Part shown: positions 9,024-21,690 of the stretch, piece after piece | Position numbering within the stretch: the first letter of the stretch is position 1 | Layout: the number at the start of each line of letters is the position of its first letter | Assembly: GCA_963693315.1 (NCBI GenBank) | Contig: CAVNZG010001060.1 | Span: 242,323 to 306,322 of the forward strand | Direction of reading: 5' to 3' | DNA length: 64,000 nucleotides | DNA from: Diogma glabrata | Lineage: Eukaryota > Arthropoda > Insecta > Diptera > Cylindrotomidae | Notes under the pieces: generated by a model | Told to the model about the DNA's origin: nothing | Databases searched by the model: none | What the model saw: only the letters and a program-made list of their open reading frames with translations | Position numbers and translations under genes: made by a program

Positions 9024-11385
9024 ACACTGAGAAAAAAAGCTACGTAATATTAACCAAATTGGTTTTATTAAAATATTTTTGTTAAAATAACATAGTTTAT
9101 GTTACGTTTCAATAAAATTGATTTTGCTAGTTTTTTTCAATTATGTTATTAATACAAAAATCGCTTCGTTATTTTACCTAAGCAAATACATTTTGTAAAC
9201 AAACATTGGTTTTGTTAAAATTACATGGCTCCAGTTATTTTAACATAGCGGTAGTTTATTTTTATTAACAATGGTAAAAATATTTAACATATACTCTGTT
9301 AAGCATATATTATAATAACAGAGCGCTATGTTAAAAGAAATTGAGTTTACGAGGCTAAATTGAAGTAACGGAGCACTATGTTAATTAAATTGAAAGAATT
9401 GTTATAAGTATGTAGTGCTATTTTAAAATAAGAGAACATTTTGTAAAATGTCAAAATTCATTTAAGGATTGCATTTAAAATTAATTCCATTTGAAACGTG
9501 TTTTCTTTGTGCTTGGATATGAAAAAAACATCTCTTGCAACTAAAAAACACTTTATAGATTGCTAAAGAAAAGGATAATTTACAACATTAAATTATTTAA
9601 AAATTTAACAGGTAAGCAATTCAATCTTTTTATGAAGCATTTACTTGTCTTTAATTATATTTATTTTATATATTAAATTTAAATTAATATTATATATTAT
9701 TATTTTTGAAATCCCGATAGCTCGATTTCTATTCGCGGAAAACTTATTATTATTATAACACAAGATGATATAAGTAAAGTTTATAAGGGTAACAAATACT
9801 GGGAAAAGATGCAATTCGAGCATTACATATATAAATTTCAGGAGAGGAGAAGAATAAAGAATCGGTGAGTTAAATTTAAATGTTTTCCGCTTGCTAAAAA
9901 ATTTTTACGGTTTTGTTAACTGAACTAAATTAATCTGAGTTTATACACTCATATAATCTGAGTTTATAATCTGAGTTTAAACTTTGAAAAATATAGCTTT
10001 ATATAAAAATTTAAAATAAATTAAAGTTAAAATTCGAACTATTTTCTGAATTAAATATTCTCAATTTTGTTTACAGAATTAATTTGCTCAGATTGATTTT
10101 AATTTGGCAACGACAACGCAACATATTCGAATACCATAAATAAAAATTTTATGTACCAATTTCAAGAAATATTTTAAAAGAACAACAATCTGTAGTAACA
10201 CCATCTACATTATCCATAACCGATAGCCATTAACCGATAGCTATTAACCATAACCATTAACCCCATTAAATAGTTTAAGAAATCTTAGTTATCTTAAATC
10301 TGTTTTATCCATCGTATATGATATGTTTTCTTTTATTAAATTTTAGATTTAAAATAATTTTTTTGATATCTATTAGCTGAAGTTATCATAGTCGAAATGC
10401 AAATTTTAATAAAACAAATACATTTATTAAAACTATATACCTCCATTTTAAATGTTAATTACAATTCTTCTCGGGATAATATTTTTATATTAAACAACCA
10501 TTTTATAAGCATTTATAATAAACAAAATAAATTATAACGAATAATTAATAAATAAATACATAAATAAATTATAATGATAAATAAAATTTAATAAATAAAT
10601 AAATTATAATACATTATAAATAACATTATAAATTATACATTATGCATTATTATATACATAATAAAAATGTTCATTTAACATATATATATATACATTAAGG
10701 TGACTTAACTAATAATACAATAATTTAATTTTTATAATTAAGTTGTGTAATTAAAATACAATTTTATATTATATATAAGTATTAATAAAATCATTGTTAA
10801 TAAATAAATTTATTTTGAGTACATTGAAAAAGTGTTTTTATTCCCAATTTTAGAAGGAGTCCAAAGGTCCAAAATTGTTAATTTTAACCAAGGTTTTATA
10901 AAATATATAGTTATTTTAGTTATGGCAGTCACTTCATTAGTATGTATAAATAACAAATAATTCTATTGTTTTCACTTAGCAAAGTTACATAGTGAAATAA
11001 AAGTTTTACAAAAGTTATGTTAACTTGACTTAACCTTTGTTAGGCTAATTAAATCTTTATAATTGGCTATGTTGGTATAACAAAATATTATTTTTTTTTA
11101 CTAAAAACTATGTCGTTTTATAAAAAAGCTATGTTAAAAGTACATATATGTTTGTTAAACTAACTTATCTTTAAAAATCGGCTATGTTGTTGTAACAAAA
11201 TATTATATTTTGTTTACAAAAAACTATGTCATTTTGTACAGAAATGAGTTTGTAAATTTATGTATATTTAACATAGCAAAAAATGTTCTAATAACAAAGT
11301 GCTAAGGTGGCTGAAAACTCACATAAATTTCTGTTAAATTAATACGTGTTTTCTGTTGAAAATACTTACTTTTTTCTTTCAGTGT
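9024..11385. mobile_element. Non-autonomous TIR element with ACACTGA ends, about 2.36 kb
   Basis: The left end reads ACACTGAGAAAAAA and the right end is its imperfect complement (TTTTTTCTTTCAGTGT). The interior is very AT-rich and full of the words AACATAG and CTATGTT in both orientations. It includes two tandem units of about 110-120 bp near 11063 and 11171 that share GGCTATGTTG and AACAAAATATTA. There is no transposase ORF. No exact target duplication is visible, so the boundaries rest on the termini alone. Superfamily unassigned. Confidence 0.55.
10205..10262 (+). repeat. Short tandem repeat of TAACC(G)ATAGC type
   Basis: The words CCGATAGCCATTAA, CCGATAGCTATTAA and CCATAACCATTAACC follow one another, giving three or four degenerate units of about 13-15 bp. 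It lies inside the CACTGA-ended element. Confidence 0.5.
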
Positions 11386-12404
11386 AAATAAATTTAAAAA
11401 AAAAAATCTACGTAAATGGAGTACATTGGTATACACACTTAAAAAACATCGCTATCGACAAATACAACACTGTCAAATTGTCAAACATTCAATTTATTTT
11501 TATTTTCCGTACGAAATAAATGGAACTACATTTATTTCGCTTCGTAATTTGAAAATAAGAAGTCTCCACGGGTACTGATGACATCTATTGACAGGTCCGT
11601 TTTTCACTTTTTCTTATTTTTAACTGCATACTACTTATGATATGCAAACCGAAAATTTTTTGGTTTCCTTTTATTTTGTTTTTTTTTACATAGATTTTGT
11701 ATGGGGAAAATTATTTATTTTCAACAGCATACCGTCCTTTACACATAAAAAAGAAAAATAATAATCCATTAAATATATATTTTTTTAAATAAATAAAAAA
11801 TTTTTTTTTTTGATTTTATTGGCTATTAATTGTATATATAATTAATAGCCAATAATATCAAAAAAAAAAATTTTTTCAAAATAATCAAAAAAAAAACAAT
11901 TTCAATTTTAGTTTTTTTTTTTTTTTATATGTATTTTTTTGTATTAGATTTTTGTATTTTATATTTTTTTTGTATTTTTGTATATTTGTATTTGTATTTT
12001 TTTTTTTTTATTTTTAAACTCTAGATCTCCAGTTCCTAGCTCGAATTTTGTTTACAGCTTCGTAACATTATGTTAAGCCTACTTACAAATAATAACCCTA
12101 ATGCAACCTTCAATTTGAGTCCTGAGATTCCACCGAGCATTTGATATTATTTTATAAATTTTTATTAAATTTATACAGCAAAAACAATTAATATAAAAGA
12201 GAAAATATTTCAAAATTCAAATGTCCAAAAATAACATTTTCCTCAAATAGGTTAGCTCATTATGTCCAACAAGCCAATAAATGTTAATAAAATAAAAAAA
12301 TGAAATAAAATAAAGGCAAGCCGCAATAATTATAAACAATAAATTTAAGTTTATATTAAATAGTTTTAGGCTAAACAATTTTCAACGTAGTTTTGTTGTG
12401 GTTT
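11386..12404. other. AT-rich homopolymer-dominated DNA with one hairpin
   Basis: Long T and A runs occur at 11760-12020, with the hairpin at 11799-11876 listed separately. No coding potential is recognised. Confidence 0.5.
11799..11876. repeat. Perfect-stem palindrome (cruciform-prone)
   Basis: TTGGCTATTAATTG at about 11819 is mirrored by CAATTAATAGCCAA-type sequence ending near 11853 around a TATATA centre. Flanking GATTTTA/TAATATC and T-run/A-run arms extend the stem to about 38 bp per side. It may be a tiny foldback remnant or a replication-slippage product. Confidence 0.7.
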
Positions 12405-12641
12405 TTAAGATGGTAGTGTTGATGGTTTATCTCGTACGCGGTTCGTATCGCTCCCCCCAGTAACTTTAATGATGGGTTTAGAATTTAGGTTGCTCTCATC
12501 CTGATGGGCGTCTAGAACAACTACTTTCGCCGTTGGTATTGTATAGGTTGCAGTGCTGGTTTTCATTACAACACTGCCTACATGTTCGCCACCCAAGCAA
12601 CACAATTGGTGGTTTTCGACTACAGTTTGGTGTAAATTTAC
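12405..12641 (-). CDS. Unassigned candidate exon or protein fragment
   Basis: The minus-strand frame is open from about 12641 to a stop at 12405 and reads through NHQLCCLGGEHVGSVV, TATYTIPTAKVVVLDAHQDE and KPIIKVTGGSDTNRV. It has no internal ATG near its start, so it would be a 3' exon or a fragment. Composition is markedly less AT-biased than the neighbours, and the residues are well mixed, which suggests genuine coding descent. An AG just upstream (near 12642) could be a splice acceptor, and AATAAA-type words lie downstream on the same strand at about 12160. I do not recognise the family. It could be the last exon of a host gene or part of a decayed element. Confidence 0.35.
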   Translation of the reverse strand, partial: VNLHQTVVENHQLCCLGGEHVGSVVMKTSTATYTIPTAKVVVLDAHQDESNLNSKPIIKVTGGSDTNRVRDKPSTLPS

Positions 12642-12760
12642 CTAATTATGTCAAAATTACGTCGATTCAACCTGTTTTCCTGACTTTGGAGGGAATTTTA
12701 CTTATAGGTAGTTGATACGGTTGATTATACATATTTTTCGCCCAAAAAATTTACCAACTC

Positions 12761-13190
12761 TTTGTTGCACTTTTTTGACAATAATTCAAATTCGCTTGGA
12801 AAAATTCTAAAAAAAATTAGAATGCTTTTTAAATTAAGTGCTCTTTGATATGAGACCCCACTTGTTGGGATCAAAAATGATTTTTTTCACCCTTCCCCAA
12901 TCTAATCCCCTCAATATATTGAAAAATAATTATGTGGCACTTCGTCATAGTTTTCGTTCAGAGTTTAGCAAACTTTCTTTCCCTGTGCATTTTTTCAAAT
13001 TTTCTTGTCAATTAAGCTCGAAACCCAAGTGGGGGACTAACTTTTTGTTGCACTTTTTTGACAATAATTCAAAAACTGTGCACCACAAAAATCTAAAAAA
13101 AATTACAATGTTTCTAAAATTAAGTGCTCTTTCATTTGATATCTCACAAAACTAGGTTTTATAAGGTGGTTTTTCCCTTCACATACCCAC
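12761..13190. repeat. Two diverged direct repeats, period about 283 bp
   Basis: TTTGTTGCACTTTTTTGACA occurs at 12761 and 13044. It is followed in both copies by AATTCAAA, AAAAATTA, ATTAAGTGCTCTTT and a CCC-containing segment. This is an old tandem duplication or part of a longer satellite. Confidence 0.7.
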
Positions 13191-14574
13191 CCCTTTAATA
13201 AATACGAATATGAGTATTTTACTCTTCCTTTTATATTTCGTTCAAAAGTCACCATTTTTTCTATATTTTCAAAAACTTTTGAAGGTTTTTTTATTAAATA
13301 GGTTCGGAACTAAGTAGAGAAAGAAAACATGAAAAAACGCTATTATTCAATTTTATTCAAAAAACTATTTAATGAAAAATTCTGAAATACACTTTTAAAG
13401 GATACTGAATTTAAGCCCTTTTATATGATACTTTGATACTTTGATACTTTTATATGATACTTTTTATATGATACTCTGAATTTAAGCCCTTTTATATTGA
13501 CTCGGTAAAAAAAGTATTTTCTTAAAGGCCTTACATAACAGCCCCGTAAAACAAACGGAAACAACATTGTTTTTTTCTGTATCCGTCATCTTCAAGGGAC
13601 AGGCTAGTTTTATGTGCAACTTAAATTTCAGGTCCATAGGATTTATATTTTCTAAGATAATTGATTTTAATACAAAAACACATCGCAGTCTCACCAATAG
13701 TGTTCCGTATAAAAAACGAAACCCTAAAAATAACGAAACTCAATAATTGAGTATCTAAAATCGACACATCGAACTCATATAATATTTAATACGAGACTGA
13801 ATAAAAAAAATATAATAACAAATGAATGACACACACAACACACAGTCTACATAATCGACAACGCACAGTCCCAGGGGCGCACACAGAAAAAGTTTTAGGG
13901 GAGGGTCCAACAAATTTTTTTTTAATAAAAAGCGCTGTGTAGTAATTATAACAACACACATAGATAGCTTTGAAAAAAAATATACATATTTATATAAATC
14001 TAATTGTTTATATGGAAAAAACTTCAAAATCCACCACTATAACAATATTTTTTAATATGTTCAAAATGCATCGATGCATAGAAAGGATCTTGTAGTTCCT
14101 TATTGTAGGTGATTTTATTTTTCGTCTCGTAGAGTGAAAATATTCCTGAAACTCAGAAATATGTTATTGCTTGTGGGATTTTCGAAACTTTTGTTTCCAT
14201 TTTCGTAAGAAATATCAGAACATCAACATCAGAAGGCTGAAATTTCATCGATTTTACTGTATACTATAAAGGCGGTGAATGGCAGATTCATTTAAACAAA
14301 ATTATTGTGTAATCAACATCTTTCTGGAAGGATAGTAAAAAAATAGTTGTTGCGATCATTTTGAATAAGTTTAAAATTAACTCCGAAATAGATGTTATTT
14401 ATATTAAAAAGCTTCTACAATTAGTTGTGAAAAAGCCCCCTTGCCAAGTTTTTGTCCGCTTTCCTGTTTTAAATGAAATATCCCATAAACGGAAAAAAAT
14501 CACCCGACCTGGCATTACTGGTGTGTATTAATATAATGCTCATATATTTTAGATAGAACTGAGAGCAAGGGTAT
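13191..14574. other. AT-rich DNA with a small ATGATACTTT repeat
   Basis: At 13418-13495 the words GATACTTTGATACTTT and TTTATATGATAC repeat several times, bracketed by two copies of GAATTTAAGCCCTTTTAT. A small relic of the dispersed module (TTTTTTTTTAATAAAAAGCGCTGTGTAGTAATTA type) lies near 13915-13965. Nothing else recognised. Confidence 0.45.
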
Positions 14575-14990
14575 TGCGGTCTTTAATTTGAAATATCACA
14601 TTTTGGGAATGAATTGGCTAGCTTCTAGCACGAAAGAGAAATATCAGATCTATAGGATTTGTAGAAAATTTTAGTAAGAGAAGGTGCAAGTTCCTTTGAA
14701 AATGTTGTTAGAATAGGAGGAATGATGTTCAGACCGGAAACTTTGCTGGTAGTTAATCCCCTTAAGATTTTTTTTGACAATTTTGGTTTGAAACAAAAAT
14801 CTTTCATACTAACGTCTGGAGACTGGATTTTTGGTTTTTCTTTAGGAGTTTCTAAAACAGTTGAGATCACAGCAAAGCGTTCCGCAAGCAATGTGATTTG
14901 TCTCGCGCTTTTGCTCTGTCAATTTCTGTTTTTTTCGATTTCGATTATCTGGTTTAATATAACATTGGGCTGTATAGATATTACGACTTA
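14575..14990 (-). pseudogene. CR1/Jockey-like LINE reverse transcriptase fragment
   Basis: The minus-strand frame 14891-14625 reads with the N-terminal RT pattern of CR1/Jockey-type LINEs: a region ending ILRGLTTSKVSGLNIIPP, then LAPSLTKIFYKSYRS. After one stop it continues C-KLANSFPKCDISN to about 14575. The order (SK..G.D.IP, then ELAP.L.K.F..S, then W..A...P..K) matches known RT block 1-2 spacing. It is a short, stop-containing relic with no catalytic YxDD block nearby. Confidence 0.65.
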
Positions 14991-15279
14991 AATCGTTAAG
15001 GTATTTTTGTTATGGAACCAAATATTAAATAATATTTGTTTGTTTCTAAGGGCTAATTTGGCTGGAAAACAAATATTTTTGTTGGGGTTTCATTATCAAG
15101 AAGGAAACGAATTTATTGATACTAAAACATTTTAGTCAAACAAAATTTATACTATATAATTATTTTATTTTTATATTTATTTTCACTCGGATATAACGGC
15201 CAAACAACCTACCAGAGCTCCTGACAGTCAAGGTCCAATTATTAAATTGCTTTATTTGTTTTTGATAAATGATCTTTCG

Positions 15280-15930
15280 TTTTTTTTTTTTTTTTAATAA
15301 AATGTGTTGTGTAGTAGGAATTACAATATGTGTCACAATAACACATAAAAACCTTTTAAGACCAAGGTCCCACAACAACATACGTTCAAAGATGTTGATG
15401 GACGTAAATCTTCTTTTTTTGTTTTTTTATATTTTTGTTTAAAGAATGGATAACTAAACAAAAAATTCTATCACTGACAAAATATGACATAGGCCAATAT
15501 TTTATGATAGAATAGAGAAAATATAAAGTAAATTAAAAAGTAAATAGCAAATTTTTACAAAAATTTGCTGAAGCAAAACAAAAATGTAGTTGCCAATAAT
15601 CCAGCCGGTTGCATATTCCTTGATCCTGTGACGCTCTATCTTTCTTGAAGATTAAAACCCACACATAGTTATATGAAAGCTCGTTTCCTCAAGGAAGCAA
15701 TAGCGTCTCATCACCCAGTATTATTTCACAGCTAAGACTGAGGGTGCTACCGTTGACTGAATACAGTTCATCCGCCACCACCCCTAAGATGTCACCTTGG
15801 CTAGTAATATCTCACTGCTATTGCCAGTGGTATGTGATATCTCACGTTAACTCGTATGTCAATAGCAGGGACTGGAGTACGCGGGGTTGTCACACCCGTA
15901 GATCAAAAATAAAAAAATATTCAAAACTAT
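15280..15930 (+). repeat. Dispersed repeat family, copy 1 (modules M1 and M2)
   Basis: Module M1 (about 15285-15420) contains AAAATGTGTTGTGTAGTAGG, GAATTACAAT, ACAACAACAT and GATGTTGATGGACG. Module M2 (about 15690-15900) contains ACTGAGGGTGCTACCGTTGA, CATCCGCCA and CTCACTGCTATTGCCAGTG. Both recur at 24480-24840 and 61500-61840. The family is not recognised. Confidence 0.7.
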
Positions 15931-15946
15931 AAAAACTGATCCCTCC

Positions 15947-16144
15947 ATGCGGGAATCGTTTGTACAATTTAAAGTATCAGAGCCTTTAGGTGGTTCAGAC
16001 CATAATTTGATTTCCACTCATTTAAATTTACAAGTTCCCAAACAGATTCAATCTAATCCTAGTCTTATTTGGGTTGCAGATTGGCAGGTGCTTAGAGATA
16101 TATGTTTAATTCAAACATTTCTGCTTCTAATTTTTCGGAAATAA
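15947..16144 (+). pseudogene. Possible LINE endonuclease C-terminal fragment
   Basis: The frame contains EPLGGSDHNLISTHLNL, matching the end-of-domain SDH motif of LINE apurinic-type endonucleases (the catalytic DH pair). The rest of the endonuclease is absent, and the nearby RT relic (14575-14990) is on the other strand, so this is either a separate scrap or an inverted piece of the same element. Confidence 0.5.
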
Positions 16145-16640
16145 TACACGTGGGTATGCGCAGGTTTATTCCGATATATGATTCTAAAGACTGATCTTTA
16201 GGATTCGGGTAAATGTGAAGAAGCAATAAAATTTAAAATAAATGCTCTTTAAAAAAAAGTCCAAGCGGCGGTAGATTTCGAGATCAGACAGTTTTGTGTA
16301 CCAGTAGAATCTGATGTATCAGATTAGTTTAAACAAAACAAACTAATTTCAAACAGATATCAAACAAATTTTAAAAAGAAAATTAGCTACCTACAAGCAA
16401 AATTATATCTATGCAATTTTGCAACATACAAATATCAAATCTACCACAGAACATGTGTGTGATAATTTATGACACAAACCTACTCTATATCATATGTCGT
16501 GCAATTACTGCAAAATATCAAAATAGTTTATTTCTAGGAAAAAAAATTAATTTCTTCTATTCAAATCTTTTATTTTTTTGACCGTTATAAGGTTGACACT
16601 GACTGTTATAAGGTTTTTGGAAATTGTAGTTGGGGATTGT
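16145..16640. other. AT-rich DNA, no gene recognised
   Basis: No coding potential is visible. GACCGTTATAAGG and GACTGTTATAAGG near 16580-16610 resemble the conserved core of the tandem repeat that follows, so a degenerate unit may start here. Confidence 0.4.
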
Positions 16641-18137
<1,497 letters not shown>

Positions 18138-18897
18138 ATTTTTTCGTCTCCGCTTTTCATATATAGTCGTTTGGCACAAAAATTTTTCCGAAATTCCGAG
18201 ATGAAGCCCATTGCAATAGGTAGATTTTTATATGAAATCTACCTAAAATGGCCAGTATACAGCCAATTTCAAAAATGTTGCTAACATGAATTCAACAAAT
18301 GTTCATTAATTTAATATTATGAGCTTCTCAAGTTATTACTTAATGAAAGACAATGCGGTTTTGTAAAGGAATAGCGACGGGAAATTTACTTTTTTTGTCA
18401 CACATATCTGGAACAGTCGGTTGAAAACCTTGGTGAGACTTTCATTGCTGCTCAGCAATTCTAATCTTGCTAATGAGCTTGATTCGTTGTATGTTGCTGA
18501 TTTGAAGGTACACAAATACACTATGGATAAACGCGCGTGTCTGCCTAGATCAAATCAATTTTACCTGAACTGAGTATCAATAGCAGCTAATCTTTTTAAG
18601 GTTCGAGTGACAAGATGTAGCTTTTTAATGAAATTTTTTAACAGAATTTAGCATCTCTGGAAGGCCTTACTGACGTTGGTCTTCCTTGATAATTGTAATC
18701 AACAAAACTTTAAAAATAGCGTTCCTCATAACATCTCGTAAAATCCTCAAAGAGAATTGATCAATAGTGAGTAATCTTAGATCCCTGGTTAATATAGTAT
18801 CTTACGATATTCAGAGATGTTAATCTATAATTTCTTATGGTTAACACTAAATAATGTCTAAATTTAAAAAACAATACTGAAATATTATCGGTTAGAG
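18138..18897. other. Repeat-family tail, LINE scrap and AT-rich DNA
   Basis: 18138-18250 continues the 330-bp family (CATATATAGTCGTTTGGCAC, CAATAGGTAGATT, GAAATCTACCTAAAA), as at 21590-21680. Around 18345-18400 the plus strand reads RQCGFVK, resembling the QxGF block of LINE reverse transcriptases, but stops follow at once. The rest is unrecognised. Confidence 0.45.
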
Positions 18898-18937
18898 GAG
18901 GGGGGGGGGGGTCCGGACCCGAAACCCCCCCCCCCCT
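18898..18937. repeat. G12/C12 hairpin
   Basis: A run of 12 Gs (18900-18911), then TCCGGACCCGAAA, then 12 Cs (18925-18936). The two runs can pair into a GC-only stem, and the G run alone could form a quadruplex. It is striking in DNA this AT-rich. No gene is associated. Confidence 0.9.
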
Positions 18938-19587
18938 TGTGTGCGTGCCTGCACAGTCCACAATCCATGTATTGTATACTTGCCGAATATGTTATGAAAG
19001 TTGTTTTAAATGAAATTTGTTTAAATTTCTTTTTTCTACTTTTGTGTTTTTTTGGAATTGCGTGCATGTTTGTGTTTAAGATTGAAAATCAGACTGTAGT
19101 GTGGTAGAGATGAATATATGTAGTTCTATTTCTGTTTCAAAATGTCACTTCCGTTCAAAATTCTCACAACGCTCCCCAAAAAGATTTACTTCAATAAAAA
19201 TAATTGAAATGACGAGCTTTTTTGTTTACATAAATTAAGGTGACCAGATTATATTCAAACCAAAAGATGACTTTTTTTTGTCAAAATCTAAGATAAGATT
19301 TAATAAGTAAAAATGCTCTTTCCACCGATGCGTTTGGTCCTGGTAGACCCAGAAGGAATTCTAATATGTTTTGAAATTTCGGAATAAGTAATCCATCAAT
19401 TATCAAAATGTTTGAGTATTTCGACCTATCAAGGTCATCGTCATGCTGAAATTCTTATTTTTGATTGACAGCTTTTGATAATCACAATAATAACAATAAC
19501 GAGACATAAAATAGAACGCGGAGAAATCTAAATGCAACCCATTTGGTAGCATGTTACCAATTTAAGTAGAAATTACTTCGGTCTGAA
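18938..19587. other. Unrecognised AT-rich DNA
   Basis: No gene is supported. The tandem word ATTACTTCGGTCTGAA at about 19572-19603 marks the left border of the following inverted-repeat arm. Confidence 0.4.
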
Positions 19588-21032
19588 ATTACTTCGGTCT
19601 GAAAGACCTAATTATTACATTCATGAGCTCAAAGTGAAATTCTTACCTCCACTTTTTTTGGCATTTCTCGACGTTTTAGGACCTCCTGATTCTAAAAAAG
19701 CAAAAACAAAATGTATGTCTGTCTGCCGACCAGCCGTCCGTCCGGCCGAAATCTAGAAAATTTTTTTTTCTAAAAATAGGTACACTCAATGAAAAGAGCC
19801 GAAAGGACAATGTGTCCGATAACTGTACCAGAAGTGTGTCAAAACAAGGAAATCTGCATATTTTTTGCTTAAAAAACGTTCATTTTAAGTGATTACGAGT
19901 AGGAACAGTGAATTTGGAGAAATCTTGATGCCCGGGATTGGTATGTGAGACAAAAATCTAGGTTATTGCGTTATAAATTTGTCAAAAAAATGTTGTCAAG
20001 TGTGTCAACAGAAAGATTTTTATTTATTTTTTTACCCAAGTTTTTGGAAAAAAAATTAAATTAACTATTTGTTTAAAATAAAATTTTATTGTTATTATTG
20101 AGAATTATGGCATTATCAGTTTGTCAAAAAATGTTGTCAAGTGTGTCAAACGAAAGACTTTTATTTAGTTTTTTTTCCAATTTTTTGGAAAAAAAATAAA
20201 ATTAATTATTTGTTTGAAATGAAATTTTATTATTATTATATATTATATAATTATAAGTTTGTCAGAAAAATAATGTCAAGTGTGTCAAAAAATGATTTCA
20301 TTTATTTTTTAGCCAATTTGTTGGAAAAAAAAATTTAGCTGTTTTTATGACGTAACTGTAATTGAAAATGAAATTGGACATGGGAATTTTTGAATTTGTT
20401 ATAGTTTTTGAAATATTTTTGGAATTTTGAAAAAAGTTTGTATTTTTGATTTTGTAATAATTTTTGCAATATTTTTAGAATTTTGGAAAAAGTTTTAAGT
20501 TTTGATTTTGTAAGAATTTTTGGAATATTTTTAGAATTTTGGAAAAAGTTTGAATTTTCGGAATATTATTGGAATTTAAAAAAAGTTTATATTTGATTTT
20601 ATTCTAATTTTTGGAATATTTTTGGAATTCTGAAAAAAGCTTGATTTTATTTAATTTTTACAATATTTTTGGAATTTTGAAAGACATATGAATTTGTGAT
20701 TTTGTAATATTTTCTCGAAACGCTAAGTGGAGAGGTTTTTGAGTAGTTTGCTAACTAAGTGTATCATCTTTTCACTAAATTATGTTAATTTATGATCTGT
20801 TATAATTTTCCGGCAACATATTGATTTTTCGCGTTAGTTTTGTAATAAATTTCTAAACAGAGATAAAAAATACTTTTACTTTAACAAAGAGTTATGTTTG
20901 ATATACATCGCTGCCCAAAACTAAAAACCATGTCCTCATAAAAGTTTTTTGCTGAAAACTATATCAAAATCCTTAGCCCAGACCGAAGTCTTGATATCTC
21001 AGAGCTGTGAAATTTTAGCCCCTCCATATTTT
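19588..21032 (+). repeat. Left arm of a very long inverted repeat
   Basis: This arm is complementary to 26331-27874. From the outside inward it holds ACTTCGGTCTGAAAGACC (19591), a coding-like CTGTCTGCC/CCGTCC tract near 19715, and three units of about 140 bp anchored on GTCAAAAAAATGTTGTC (19981, 20123, 20261). A minisatellite of about 58-bp units (TTTTGGAATATTTTTGGAAT type) follows at 20380-20720, then TATACATCGCTGCCCAAAAC and CAGACCGAAGT (20979-20989). ACTTCGGTCTG and CAGACCGAAGT form 11-bp TIRs of a 1.4-kb unit. Homology to the other arm continues about 45 bp further inward. Confidence 0.85.
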
Positions 21033-21349
21033 ATTTTTGTATTGTTAAATTATTTTCCATGTCAGCTAATTTTACGATCTATAAATAGTTTTTTCTCAAT
21101 TTTTTAGTGTAAATAAGAGATTTTCCATGACAGGGTTCCCGAATTTATTTTATAAAAGTCCAATCGTTTCAAAATTTTGGAAAGATTTATAGTGTATCAT
21201 CGTGTACAAGAGTTTTCAAATGTAAATTTGATCATTTTCATCTAAATCAAGGACAACAAAGTTTATTAAATTTTTAAAACAGATGATTTTTCATGAACCT
21301 TAAACTCGGATGTCGTCATTTAAAAAAAAAATTATAAAAAAGATCAAAT

Positions 21350-21690
21350 ATTCAATATTTATAAATATTAGTTAAATACTATGATTCAAACGGCCATTAT
21401 AACGCCTTAGGTTATTCGACTTCTAAGGACCTACCTGCTTAGCCGGTACAAAGATATGGCCAGTTCAAGAACTTATCCAAGAAATTGTTTGCTGCAACAT
21501 ACCCAGAAATTATTTTTGGTGTAGGTCGAAAAATGTGACCGTGAGAGTGTCGTTAAATTTAGTTATACCTCATATCGTTTTTATTTTTCTGTCGCCGCTT
21601 ATCATATATAGTCGTTTGGCACCAAAATTTGCAATAGGTAGATTATTCTATGAAATCTACCTAAAACTGCTATATGCAACATTGGTAAAT
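21350..21690 (+). repeat. Dispersed copy of the 330-bp repeat family without (TA)n expansion
   Basis: It contains CGGCCATTATAACG, CAAGAACTTATCCAAGAAAT, GACCGTGAGAGTGTCG, CTCATATCGTTTTTATTTTT, CATATATAGTCGTTTGGCAC and GAAATCTACCTAAAA in the same order as 17400-18250. The stretch where the other copy carries 513 bp of TA is here only a few bases long. Confidence 0.85.

Noticed and set aside
18336..18521. Minus-strand ORF of 61 codons
   Set aside because: The plus strand here carries a LINE RT-like RQCGFVK word, and the minus ORF has no recognisable features.
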